Part shown: positions 17,932-26,500 of the stretch, in pieces
Layout of the letters: every line of letters starts with the position of its first letter
Position numbering within the stretch: position 1 is the stretch's first letter
Origin: Nostoc sp. NMS8
Lineage (GTDB): Bacteria; Cyanobacteriota; Cyanobacteriia; Cyanobacteriales; Nostocaceae
Assembly: GCF_017115045.1 (NCBI RefSeq)
Contig: NZ_JABXKK010000104.1
Location: 148,466-212,465, forward strand
Direction of reading: 5' to 3'
DNA: 64,000 nucleotides
Notes under the pieces: generated by a model
The model's input: the letters and a program-made list of their open reading frames with translations, nothing else
What the model was told of the DNA's origin: nothing
Databases searched by the model: none
Program-made: the position numbers and the translations under genes

Positions 17932-18282
17932 TTCAATTATCCTTATGGAAACTTGTACAACGGCTGATTTTAGTTGGACGCAGCACCTAAATAACAGTCA
18001 AGAGCAATGGTTTTGACTGCTGTCCAGAGGCGATTAATCGTCTCCGTAGTATCGAGGTTTATTTGTGCCAACTTATTTATTATTAGACCCAAGCTCGATT
18101 AATGCATTAATTATCATAACGTTGCTTGTTAAAATCCTCACCTTGCTGCGTGTTGTGAGGTCGTTATACAGTGTTTTTGATGAATCAGTGTGAAATAATG
18201 CTTACTGCGATCGCTCTTCTGTGAGATAGGGGGAAAGGCGATCGCTTCAGTTGAATGTGCCATAAGAAGCGGCACGATAGCA
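17932..18282. other. Intergenic region upstream of glyA and left of the CRISPR remnant
   Basis: About 350 bases without a credible gene. It includes two HIP1 octamers near 18209 and 18238. If the array at 18283 ever had a leader, it would lie here, but I cannot identify a leader motif. The glyA promoter must also be in this stretch. Confidence 0.4.
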
Positions 18283-18462
18283 CTTTCCGATCACATCGCC
18301 CACAAAGGGGATGGAAACTTTGAAAGATTGGTATTAGACTTGACTGACTCTAGTTTATTTCCGCTCACATCGACCCAAAAGGGGATGGAAACATTTTTCC
18401 GTTCTCCAGATTTTGTTGACTTTCTACTTTCCAATCGCATCGCCCCGAAAGAGGATGAAAAC
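18283..18462 (+). CRISPR. Three-repeat orphan CRISPR remnant
   Basis: Three 36-base units lie at 18283-18318, 18357-18392 and 18427-18462, separated by unrelated 38- and 34-base spacers. Each contains tcgcatcg/tcacatcg, then a short palindromic core (cgcccacaaaggggatgg in the first) and ends in gaaac or aaaac. This matches the ctttcc...gatggaaac repeat type found in cyanobacterial arrays. The repeats differ from one another at several positions, the third being the most diverged at its 3' end. No cas gene lies in the window, so this is a decaying or orphan mini-array. Confidence 0.8.
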
Positions 18463-18536
18463 GAATTTTAATCTGCTTCTGGAGATTAAAACTAATCTAA
18501 GACACTATTACCCTACTTAATCATTTGTGAACAACA

Positions 18537-18570
18537 AGATCCCCGACAACTTTTATGAAGTCGGGGATCT
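18537..18570. terminator. Strong hairpin downstream of the 83-residue gene
   Basis: agatccccgac (18537-18547) pairs exactly with gtcggggatct (18560-18570) around a 12-base loop. It lies 30 bases beyond the stop of the minus-strand gene at 18600, the right place for a terminator. No clear U run follows on either strand, so it may instead be a dispersed palindrome. Confidence 0.5.
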
Positions 18571-18599
18571 GCGGGTTGCAATTCTCACAAATCAAAAAA

Positions 18600-18851
18600 T
18601 CAAATAGGGTTAATATAGCGACTTTGATAGTAAGCCAAAATCTGGTTAACTCGTTGCCGACTTTCTAAACCAGAATTTGCTGTCCACGAGAGGCTCAAAC
18701 CACCAATTTGACTTTGATTGTAATCAAACTGCTGGGATGACTGGGGAATTAAATCCACTTCTACACCTTCGACTTGACGTAAATGCGCTGCTATTTCTCT
18801 ATAGACAGCTAAAGGCAAACCAGCAAATTCAATTTTTTCCTTAGTTCCCAT
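18600..18851 (-). CDS. Small conserved protein downstream of a lipoprotein gene
   Basis: This 83-residue protein has a helix-rich N-terminus (IEFAGLPLAVYREIAAHLRQVEGVE) and a C-terminus with SGLESRQRVNQILAYYQSRY. It has no membrane segment or signal peptide. I do not recognise a named family. The ATG lies 2 bases after the stop of the 280-residue lipoprotein gene, so the two are almost certainly translated from one mRNA and may be functionally coupled. The even codon use and tight coupling argue that it is real. Confidence 0.65.
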   Translation of the reverse strand: MGTKEKIEFAGLPLAVYREIAAHLRQVEGVEVDLIPQSSQQFDYNQSQIGGLSLSWTANSGLESRQRVNQILAYYQSRYINPI

Positions 18852-18853
18852 CT

Positions 18854-19696
18854 TTATGAAGCTCCCACTTTAAAAGAATTTGGGAGGGGCGGTATCACTG
18901 AAACAGGATTGCCAGTAGCAGATGCAGCTGACGGCGCTGAGTTTACGGCCCCTTCCCCTACCATTTTGGCAACTTCAATACCAAATTGTTCCAAAATCAC
19001 GATGGGGTTGTAGCCCTGATTCATTTCAATACGTTTAATCAGTACGCCATTTGCTAATCGCTGTCCCGCCTGTACATAGCGACTTGTCGGCTCATCAGGT
19101 ACTTTGATAATCGCCTGTGGTTCCTTATTAATTAGAATTACACCAGTCACAACTACTGCTCTTGCTAACTCAGGTTGTGCTGGCGGTGGCAATACAGAAA
19201 CTAAAGTAGGGTTGGCGACAACTTGAGGCAAAACCTTAGGTAAGACTGAAGTCAAGGTAGAATTGACTTTTTTTGGTACAGATTTCTGTGGATTTAAAGC
19301 TATGTTGCGTGTTGGAAGTTTTGGTTTTACTACCAATGCAGTAGGTAGCTTAGGCAACACGGGAACTGGTCTGCCAGATGTTTGAGACATTCCGGGAGTC
19401 GTCTGCCCGAAAAGTTGTGCAAAAGGATCGCTCCGATCTTTTGATGCCGCAAATTCTCGTAGCCTCTCTGTAGCATTAGTGGATTGAATCAAGCTAGCAG
19501 ATGCAGGATTAACTTGTGAAACCTGTTTGGCAGATATCACTGGATTCTTAAAGGATTGAGCCGCTGGTGGCGACTTTTTTGCTATTTTGGGAATTGGCGC
19601 AGGATTGATAGCTTGTTGTTGTGTATCTTCAGAAGCACACCCAGCGATCGCCAAAGTTAGAATAGCTGCAATTGTAATTTTTGAAGTTCTGCCCAT
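18854..19696 (-). CDS. Predicted lipoprotein with a C-terminal pilus-assembly-like domain
   Basis: This 280-residue protein begins with a signal peptide ending in a lipobox (LTLAIAGC, Cys19). A long Pro/Lys/Gln-rich, low-complexity middle (about 25-170) follows. The last 100 residues form a compact domain (ARAVVVTGVILINKEPQAII, TSRYVQAGQRLANGVLIKRI) that resembles the PilP/GspC small beta domain, in which surface residues contact secretins. That resemblance is by eye only. It precedes the 83-residue gene with a 2-base gap and lies downstream of the SigF gene, whose relatives control pilus genes in some cyanobacteria. A role in type IV pilus or secretion assembly is therefore an inference. Confidence 0.65.
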   Translation of the reverse strand: MGRTSKITIAAILTLAIAGCASEDTQQQAINPAPIPKIAKKSPPAAQSFKNPVISAKQVSQVNPASASLIQSTNATERLREFAASKDRSDPFAQLFGQTTPGMSQTSGRPVPVLPKLPTALVVKPKLPTRNIALNPQKSVPKKVNSTLTSVLPKVLPQVVANPTLVSVLPPPAQPELARAVVVTGVILINKEPQAIIKVPDEPTSRYVQAGQRLANGVLIKRIEMNQGYNPIVILEQFGIEVAKMVGEGAVNSAPSAASATGNPVSVIPPLPNSFKVGAS

Positions 19697-19860
19697 GAGC
19701 TGTTCTCAAAAGCCATTAGAAAATTTAAAACTGGAAATCAACATGCCTTAAATTTATATCCAAGGCAAAGTATCTTCCCTTTATAACCTAATTTTTTACA
19801 TTTCAAGGGTTGTTTTTAGCACTGCCTACTCAAGGTAACTGCGGTTAACTTTATTTGCAG

Positions 19861-20637
19861 TTAATCCTCTACCACACCCATAAGCTCTTTCATCAAATCC
19901 AGTCCTTTCTTGACTCTACGGGAAACCGTAACTACACTGATCCCCAAATGTTCTGCAACTTGTTTTTGTGTCAAATCTTGCAAAAACACACATTCCAATA
20001 CATCACGGGTGCGTTTTTCTAGTTGAACCAATGCTTGTTGCAGGCGGAGTTGGTCTTCTTGTGCGAGTTGAAAGCTGCGATAGTGAGGATCTGGAACCAA
20101 TTCTCCTAAGCAAGTAGAACCTTCTTCTCCATCTTGGATTGGCACATCAAGGCTCAAGGGAGCGCGATTGATCCATGCTAATTTAATTTCTTGCCATTCA
20201 TTTGGAGAAATTTCTAGTGCTGCTGCTAGTTCCGAGTCGCTTGGTTGACGATTGTGTTTTTCACGCCAAGAACGTGATACTCCTATTGCTTGCTGTTGCA
20301 GCGCTAACCATCTCCGAGGAATTCGCACGGTGACACCTTTATCTCGGAGATAGTGTTGAATTTCACCTCGAATATAAGGAAGAGCGTAGGAACTGAAGGC
20401 ATGTCCCTTAGAAATTTCAAATCTTTCAATAGCCCTGATTAAACCCAAACATCCAACCTGGAGCAAATCATCGTAGGTTTCATGACATTGATTTGTCCAG
20501 TAGTGAGCTTCTTTTCTCACAAGTCCAAAATTGAGTTTTACGAGTTGATTGCGAACATTTTCTGACGGAGATTGCTGATATTCTCGCAACAACTGCCAAA
20601 TTTCGTGCTTTAGTTCATTGGTGACTGTCGTAGGCAT
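19861..20637 (-). CDS. sigF: Group 3 RNA polymerase sigma factor (SigF type)
   Basis: The product is about 258 residues from the ATG at 20637; a TTG at 20658 would add seven residues and is less likely. Region 2 is seen in KLNFGLVRKEAHYWTN, YDDLLQVGCLGLIRAIERF and GHAFSSYALPYIRGEI. Region 3 is HYLRDKGVTVRIPRRW, and the region 4 helix-turn-helix is LTQKQVAEHLGISVVTVSRRVKKGLD. The short length and lack of region 1 place it in group 3, in the SigB/F/G branch. SigF is known to control pilus and surface genes in Synechocystis and related strains. The lipoprotein gene downstream, with a possible pilus role, fits, but the link is inferred. Confidence 0.88.
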   Translation of the reverse strand: MPTTVTNELKHEIWQLLREYQQSPSENVRNQLVKLNFGLVRKEAHYWTNQCHETYDDLLQVGCLGLIRAIERFEISKGHAFSSYALPYIRGEIQHYLRDKGVTVRIPRRWLALQQQAIGVSRSWREKHNRQPSDSELAAALEISPNEWQEIKLAWINRAPLSLDVPIQDGEEGSTCLGELVPDPHYRSFQLAQEDQLRLQQALVQLEKRTRDVLECVFLQDLTQKQVAEHLGISVVTVSRRVKKGLDLMKELMGVVED

Positions 20638-21300
20638 AGCACCGGGTTTATTGAGCAAATAAAGAATAAATTATTCACTTTTAAATTCAGCTGCGATCGC
20701 ACGATATCAAAGACAATATCGCACTATGTTTGCTAGCAAATACTATGGTAGATAATAAAGATTTTCTATCAAGATTCCATAGCTTACTTGACTAATCGGG
20801 CAAAATTTAAATGGGCGAAATCGCTATTTAATTGGTTGTTTATCTTTGGTGTGACCTGTAGTTTTTTTTTAGAACTACATAGGAATAAAATATAAAATTA
20901 ATCACTAAATCTCAAACCGAGATTGTACTTAACTTGAATTAATTAATGATGAAGTTAATTTAGAGAAATAAAACAACAGGAGTTGGACTTTTGTTTGATA
21001 AGCAAAAGTTAAATTTACAGTAGAATTACGTGCCTATTTAACTAAGATTCATCCAATAATTAAAAACTACTAATAATTTCAAAAAATACTATGTATATTT
21101 ACGTAAGATCACAAAAAAAAGGGCATATTACCCTTTTTTGTACTTAAGTCTATAGTTTTTTAATGAAAGGAAAAAGGTTAAAGGGATAAATCAAGTGACC
21201 CACAAGATTGAGGGATCAAAATTTTCCCAATTAGCCAGGGCTATTTTGCCCACAAATTTGCTCGGCTTTAACTTTTTCCCGTCTTTGTAAAAAACCTATC
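20638..21300. other. Long AT-rich intergenic region between sigF and psbO
   Basis: About 660 bases with no credible gene on either strand. A hairpin with complementary A- and T-runs (aaaaaaggg, 21115-21123, and ccctttttt, 21131-21139) could terminate transcription in both directions. The remainder is AT-rich and should contain the sigF promoter. A non-coding RNA here cannot be excluded. Confidence 0.45.
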
Positions 21301-21323
21301 TACCCTCCTGAAAATAGAGGGTA
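21301..21323 (-). terminator. Terminator of psbO
   Basis: On the minus strand the arms taccctc and gagggta pair exactly around a 9-base loop. They are followed within 8 bases by a T run (ggttttttac). This is the expected Rho-independent terminator 83 bases after the psbO stop. Confidence 0.7.
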
Positions 21324-21405
21324 AATAAGTTAACTTTTGCGATCAAGTCTGATACTTACAGAATTTTCGTTCTGAGTGCCAGTTAGTTGCCTGACTTCCA
21401 AGGGT

Positions 21406-22242
21406 TTAGCTACGAGTCGGTTCAACTCGTCCATAAAATAGACCGCGAATCTTGACTTCTTTAGGTTCGCCAGCACCTAAATCTGTATCAGATGGCTGTT
21501 CGCTCTCGAAAGTACCAGCAATCTCACCGCTAGAACTGTCTATTTTCGCGATTTGCAGAGAAATCTTGCCATTGAGATTTTCAGCACGCTTGACGTTAGT
21601 GCGGGTAAGTTCTTCATCATCTGCTTGAGCAGGGAGTGCTACGGCATTATCGTAGCCACTAACGACACCACGACCTTTGGGATCTAAGAAAGCAGCACCA
21701 CGATAGGAAGGAACTTTGAAGCTACCTTCAAAGTCCGTAGAGGTGTTAATACTGGTCAAACTGGGTTGGGTTTGAGCAACCAAGTTTTTGATGGTGAAGA
21801 GGAAAGGTACTCGCTCACCACCAGGAAGCTGCACAGTAATGGCTTGGAAGTCAAGACCATCAGTTTCGGTAAAGGTCAGGCTATTATCTGTGTTGATTTT
21901 TAGATTACCTTGCACTTGGTCAATGGTGGAAGTGTATCTAGTCAACAATTTGCCAGCAACAAATTCTGCTTCTTGGCGTTTGTTAGCAGGTTCTTCTTTG
22001 ATGAAGAAGCTAGTAGGTTCCAAGCAAAGTTCTTTGATGGCGTAAGACTGGCTAGAATCAATGGGAATGGAACCACGGCTTGTTTCTGCTAGTTGGGGGC
22101 ATTTGTTAGCCAAGCCAGTGCCGCGAATTTGATCGTAAGTGAGTACATCTCTACCACTACTACTAGCAGGAGCATCACTACAAGCAGTTATTAGTCCCAG
22201 GCACAAAGCCAAAAATGCAACAATTAAAGCGCGATACCTCAT
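21406..22242 (-). CDS. psbO: PsbO, photosystem II manganese-stabilising protein
   Basis: The product is 278 residues from the ATG at 22242. A TTG at 22260 would add six residues, but gattgagg lies at good spacing before the ATG. PsbO is the extrinsic lumenal subunit that stabilises the Mn4CaO5 cluster. Seen are an N-terminal signal sequence, TYDQIRGTGLANKCPQLAE, a cysteine pair typical of PsbO, and GGERVPFLFTIKNLVAQTQP, FKVPSYRGAAFLDPKGRG and the C-terminal GLFYGRVEP. The signal peptide ends LGLITACS, a lipobox-like Cys, so the mature protein could be lipid-anchored rather than freely soluble. That is an inference. It is transcribed alone with its own terminator. Confidence 0.97.
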   Translation of the reverse strand: MRYRALIVAFLALCLGLITACSDAPASSSGRDVLTYDQIRGTGLANKCPQLAETSRGSIPIDSSQSYAIKELCLEPTSFFIKEEPANKRQEAEFVAGKLLTRYTSTIDQVQGNLKINTDNSLTFTETDGLDFQAITVQLPGGERVPFLFTIKNLVAQTQPSLTSINTSTDFEGSFKVPSYRGAAFLDPKGRGVVSGYDNAVALPAQADDEELTRTNVKRAENLNGKISLQIAKIDSSSGEIAGTFESEQPSDTDLGAGEPKEVKIRGLFYGRVEPTRS

Positions 22243-23002
22243 GGTCAACCTCAATCTCAAAAATTAATATCTAAGTTGTAAAACTGCATCGAAGCTTTGA
22301 TCTCTGATGAGAAGCCGCTACTCTGCGAAAAGCTACCTTTGTTCGGACATGGCTTTGCTCTGATTAAGAGAGTTGAAGCAAGTGTCCGAGTGTTTAGGTT
22401 GTCAACCGCTGCTCAAACTTTTCTCTGCTAAACGTAGTTAAACGTGTCGCTCTCTTGAGCTTGGGGTGTAAACCCCAGACTAAGCACACTGCATCAATTT
22501 TGGATGTGTGCCACTATAGGAGCAAAAAACCAGCAGTTTTACTGTTGGTGGCATTTGTTAGAGTTGGGCGGGTGGATGAGTAAGCCTCACACAGAGCAGC
22601 ATAAATGCTTACCTCGAAGAGTGCGAACAGGGGAGTTTGCTTCGCAACTTTGCTTTTGCTGATGGCAAAAGCGGCGTCGCCCAAGTCTTTTTGTATCATG
22701 TATGTGACGCCACTACATACAGCCCATAGTTTGATGGGTAAATCAGCCAGATCATACGATTTTTTTTAACTCAAAATCAAAGTTCTCAAAATCCAAGAAA
22801 GTCTCGTTCCGATCGCACCTAGCTACTGTGGAGGCTATGCTGGAGGGGATTACGCTCTTTTAGGAGCGATCGCAATTGCTTCTAATAAAGATACAAATCT
22901 AGTTATATTCACCCCTGAGTCGGGCAAGTGAGGGGACAAACTAGGGAAAATTAATAAATCTCCGGTAAATTTGAGTTGACCTCATTTACACGGAAAGGTG
23001 GC
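22243..23002. other. Repeat-bearing region upstream of psbO
   Basis: About 760 bases. It should hold the psbO promoter near 22243-22400. A palindromic unit tggggtgtaaacccca lies at 22462-22477, matching one at 10605-10620. A stretch at 22770-22931 reads as protein but lacks a start codon (listed separately). The minus-strand open frame at 22514-22699 looks spurious. Confidence 0.45.
22770..22931 (+). pseudogene. Protein-like reading without a start codon
   Basis: Following a TAA at 22767-22769, this 53-codon frame reads through to TGA at 22931. It includes SLVPIAPSYCGGYAGGDYAL and AIAIASNKDTNLVIFTPESG, which look like real protein. No ATG, GTG or TTG start sits in a sensible place. It may be the 3' piece of a decayed gene. 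I do not recognise the family, and chance reading cannot be excluded. Confidence 0.25.
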
Positions 23003-23350
23003 ATGAACGATCAGAAAAATATTGAATTAGAGAAGTTGTCCGCTAAAGTGCAAGCGATCGCAACTGTGGTATATGATGCCGTTCAAGATTGCCAAGGCGA
23101 TACTGTAGCTCTTTTGGCTTTGCTGCGCCAATTGGAGCAATTACACCGAGAAATCCGAGATGGAATTTTTCAAGAGAGTTTACCTGTTAACCGTCGGCAA
23201 CTCTACTCACTGCTGAAAGATATTGAGTCTGAGGGTGGCTGGCCTTACATTGAGCGGATGAGACTACAAGCCTTTTTAGCGAATTTGCCACAAGAGACTC
23301 TCGAAGAAAATAGCCACGAAGTTTTAGAGAGCGATCGCTCCTTTAGCTAA
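23003..23350 (+). CDS. Conserved cyanobacterial protein of unknown function
   Basis: The product is 115 residues from the ATG at 23003, which has aaaggtgg just before it. The TTG at 22976 is a poorer start. The protein is helix-rich (KNIELEKLSAKVQAIATVVYDAV, LLALLRQLEQLHREIRDGIF) with a C-terminal PYIERMRLQAFLANLPQE. No membrane segment, metal motif or catalytic residue stands out. It resembles short coiled-coil proteins that are widespread in cyanobacteria. It stands alone; a 25-bp hairpin follows about 140 bases later. Confidence 0.65.
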   Translation: MNDQKNIELEKLSAKVQAIATVVYDAVQDCQGDTVALLALLRQLEQLHREIRDGIFQESLPVNRRQLYSLLKDIESEGGWPYIERMRLQAFLANLPQETLEENSHEVLESDRSFS

Positions 23351-23491
23351 TTAGCTCGAAATTTATTTCTAGCTCTGAATTAATAACTCCGATCGCCTCA
23401 TCAACCGCTAAACCAAGAGCGGTTGCTCATTGAGGCTTTAATCTAATTCGTAATTAAGAGACTTCCAAATATAAAAATATCCAATTAAATC

Positions 23492-23551
23492 TTGTGGGGT
23501 GGGCATCTTGCCCGCCATATAGACTAGGCGGGCAAGATGCCCACCCCACAA
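23492..23551. repeat. Perfect 25-bp inverted repeat, copy of a dispersed family
   Basis: The arm at 23492-23516 (ttgtggggtgggcatcttg, then cccgcc) is exactly complementary to 23527-23551, with loop atatagacta. It lies between convergent genes, so it can terminate both. A diverged copy at about 47231-47319 shares the flank agagacttcca and the caccccacaa core in inverted orientation. Confidence 0.8.
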
Positions 23552-23578
23552 TATTGGAAATTTATTTCTTGGAGTTCC

Positions 23579-26500
23579 CTAAAAAGGGTTTTTACGGGTT
23601 ATACCATCACAAAGAAGGCGATCGCGCTCCTCAAGGTTGCGGTTGTGCTTCAGGTAATCACCCACCCAGTTGCAACCACGAACCAGCAGATCGTCGAGGT
23701 GTAAATTCCACAGAATTATTGTGTTGTCATCACTAGCCGATGCTAATGTTTGACCATCTGGGCTAAAGCTAACACTTAACACCGGAGCGCGATGCCCATT
23801 AAGACTTTTAATTAATTTGCCATCACGGCTCCATAGTTTCACTGTACTGTCCCAACTGGCCGCGGCGAGCAATTCACCATTGGGACTGAAAGTCACAGCA
23901 TTGACGCTATCGCTGTACCCCTTTAATAAGGTTTTTAACAACGTGCCATCCCGTCGCCACAGTTTCACAGTGTTATCCCAGCTAGCAGAAGCCAGTAACT
24001 CGTCAGTGGGACTAAAACTGACACCCAATACCCAACTGTCATGGGGTGAGAAAGTTTTAAGCAAAGTGCCATCCCGCCGCCAAAGTTTCACAGTTTGATC
24101 GTCACTGGCAGAGGCTAAAACTTGACCATCAGGGCTGAAATTGACGTTATTTACCCAACCCAGATGCCCTACTAAAGTTTTGAGCAACTTGCCCTTACGG
24201 TTCCAAAGCTTTACTGTTTTATCTTTGCTAGCTGATGCCAAAAACTGACCATCAGGGCTGAAACTCACGCTCATCACACTATCGTTATGTCCGTGGAGAG
24301 TCATGATTAAAGTACCGTCAAGCCGCCAAAGTTTCACAGTTTTGTCATAACTTCCTGAAGCCAGCATTTCACCTTCGGGGTCAAAACTGACACTAGGGAC
24401 TTTATTTGTGTGTCCTACCAAAGTTTTGTAAAGTCGGGTTTTCACTTCGCCTCTACTGGTGTAGCGTTGCCAAAGTTTGACAGTGCGATCGCTACTACCA
24501 GAAGCTAGCATCTGACCGCTGGGACTCCAAGCAACGCTCAAAACTCGATCCTGATGGCCTTGAAGAATAGATGGTGTTGGAGGCTCTAAACTCCATAGCT
24601 TCACGCTTTTATCGAAACTTCCTGAAGCCAGCAATTTGTTATTTGGACTGAAAGCGATGCTGACAACGGCATCGCTGTGTCCTTTGAAGGTTTTGAGTAA
24701 AGTACCAGTGATATTCCAGAGGTTTATGGTATTGTCTTCACCTGCGGAAGCTAACTTTTTGCTATCGGAACTAAAGCTCAAACTCCACACTGTACTGATA
24801 TGCTGCCGTAAAGTTTTGTAAAGACGAAAGTCAAAACCGTCTTTAGTGTTGTTACTTTCCCTGAGCCAAAGTTTCACTGTCTTATCTCGACCCGTTGATG
24901 CCAAAAATTTACCATCCGGGCTGAAAACAGCTACAATCACACCCTGCTGATGTCCCTGCAAAGTTGTAACGAGGCTACCGTCGCGTCGCCAGATTTTCAC
25001 TGTCTTGTCGTCGCTGGCTGAGGCGATGAATTGACCATCAGGACTGAAGTTTACCCAGTTAACCCACCCCTGATGTCCCCTCAGTATTTTTACTAAGCTA
25101 CCGTCTTTGCGCCAGAGTTTTACAGTTTTATCCTTACTGCCAGTAGCTAACAACTCGCCATCAGGACTGAAATTAACGCTATAAACCCAATCTCCGTATC
25201 CTTTCAGGGTTTTATATGGCTTGGGGTCAAATTTACCTGTAACCGGGTTTTTGTGCCAGATTTGCACTGTTTTGTCAAGGCTGGCGGAGGCTAGGGTTTG
25301 ACCATCAGGGCTGAAACTTAGACAGGTAACAGCATCAGTGTGACCTTTGAGGGTTTGCACTAAGGTACCGTCAGGACGCCAAACTTTCACCGTCTGATCT
25401 CGGCTGCCTGATGCTAGCAACTGACCATCTGGGCTAAAAGTTACTCCCCAGACAATATCAGTGTGCCCTTCTAGGCGGTTAACCTCCGTTACTCCATAAA
25501 CTGCCTGTTGCAGGGCTGTCACCACCCGCATTCGGGTATCTGGCTGCACAACCTCTGCCTGTTTAAGTCCTCTCCAAGCTCGCAAACTTTCTAATAGAGC
25601 ATCAAATTCTTTATTAGACGCAAACAAAGCTTCGCTAGCAGCAGTGATAGCACTAATTTTCAAGTTGGTTTCACTGCGTTCAGCTCGTAAAGTTTGGCGG
25701 ATTGCTGCTCTTTTTTGCAAGTCGGCTTGCCACCATAATCCTGCTATTGTTCCCCCCATGATTGCCAGGATTGCACCTGATATCCGTGCTTCCCTCAGTC
25801 GCCGTTGTAACACCAAATTGAGTTGGTTTTGACTAAGTTGTTGGGCTACTTCAGCTCTAGTTTTTTCAAGTTTAATTTTTTCTAATTCGGCGAGCATACC
25901 ATAATTGTTCTTTTGGCGAATTGGTTCAACTAAATAATCGTGAACCAACTGGTAGCGATCGCCTAATTCTTCTCTGACTCGCAACACCAAGCCGGAACCC
26001 ACTAATATTTCTAAAATCAGTTCCCTAACTTTGTCAAAGCTTGATATTGTATCTATATCCTGATTATTAACTAATGCGGATGCCAAATCAGCTTTAGTTC
26101 TTAACGGTCGTGTCCCCTTTTCATCAGTTAACTCAAATAATAATTTCCAACTTAACTCTTCATTCTCTTGACCACAGTCTTTGATAACTTCCCCAAGCCA
26201 GCGTTCTACTAATTTTGTCGAGCCACCGCAAAGCTTATATTGTCCAAGTGTGGTAATGTTTTCTATTTGTAGTTGAGCGCCGACTATTTGCAATTCAATT
26301 GGATGTACTTCGTCTAATTCTCCTGTCAAATCCTGCACTAATCGGTTAATTAATTCTTCACTCAGTTCATAATGTGAACGCTGAGTCAGACTGTGAATTA
26401 TGGATTTGGCATCTTGGCTAGAAAATTTTCCTAAGTAGTAGCGAATGTCTTTATCGAGAATATTTTTATTAATTATGCCTAAATCATATAATCCATTACT

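Noticed and set aside
17932..18120. Possible glycine riboswitch before glyA
   Set aside because: No conserved glycine aptamer core could be seen; plain AT-rich leader.
22514..22699. Minus-strand open frame upstream of psbO
   Set aside because: Low-complexity reading without a plausible start site; likely chance.
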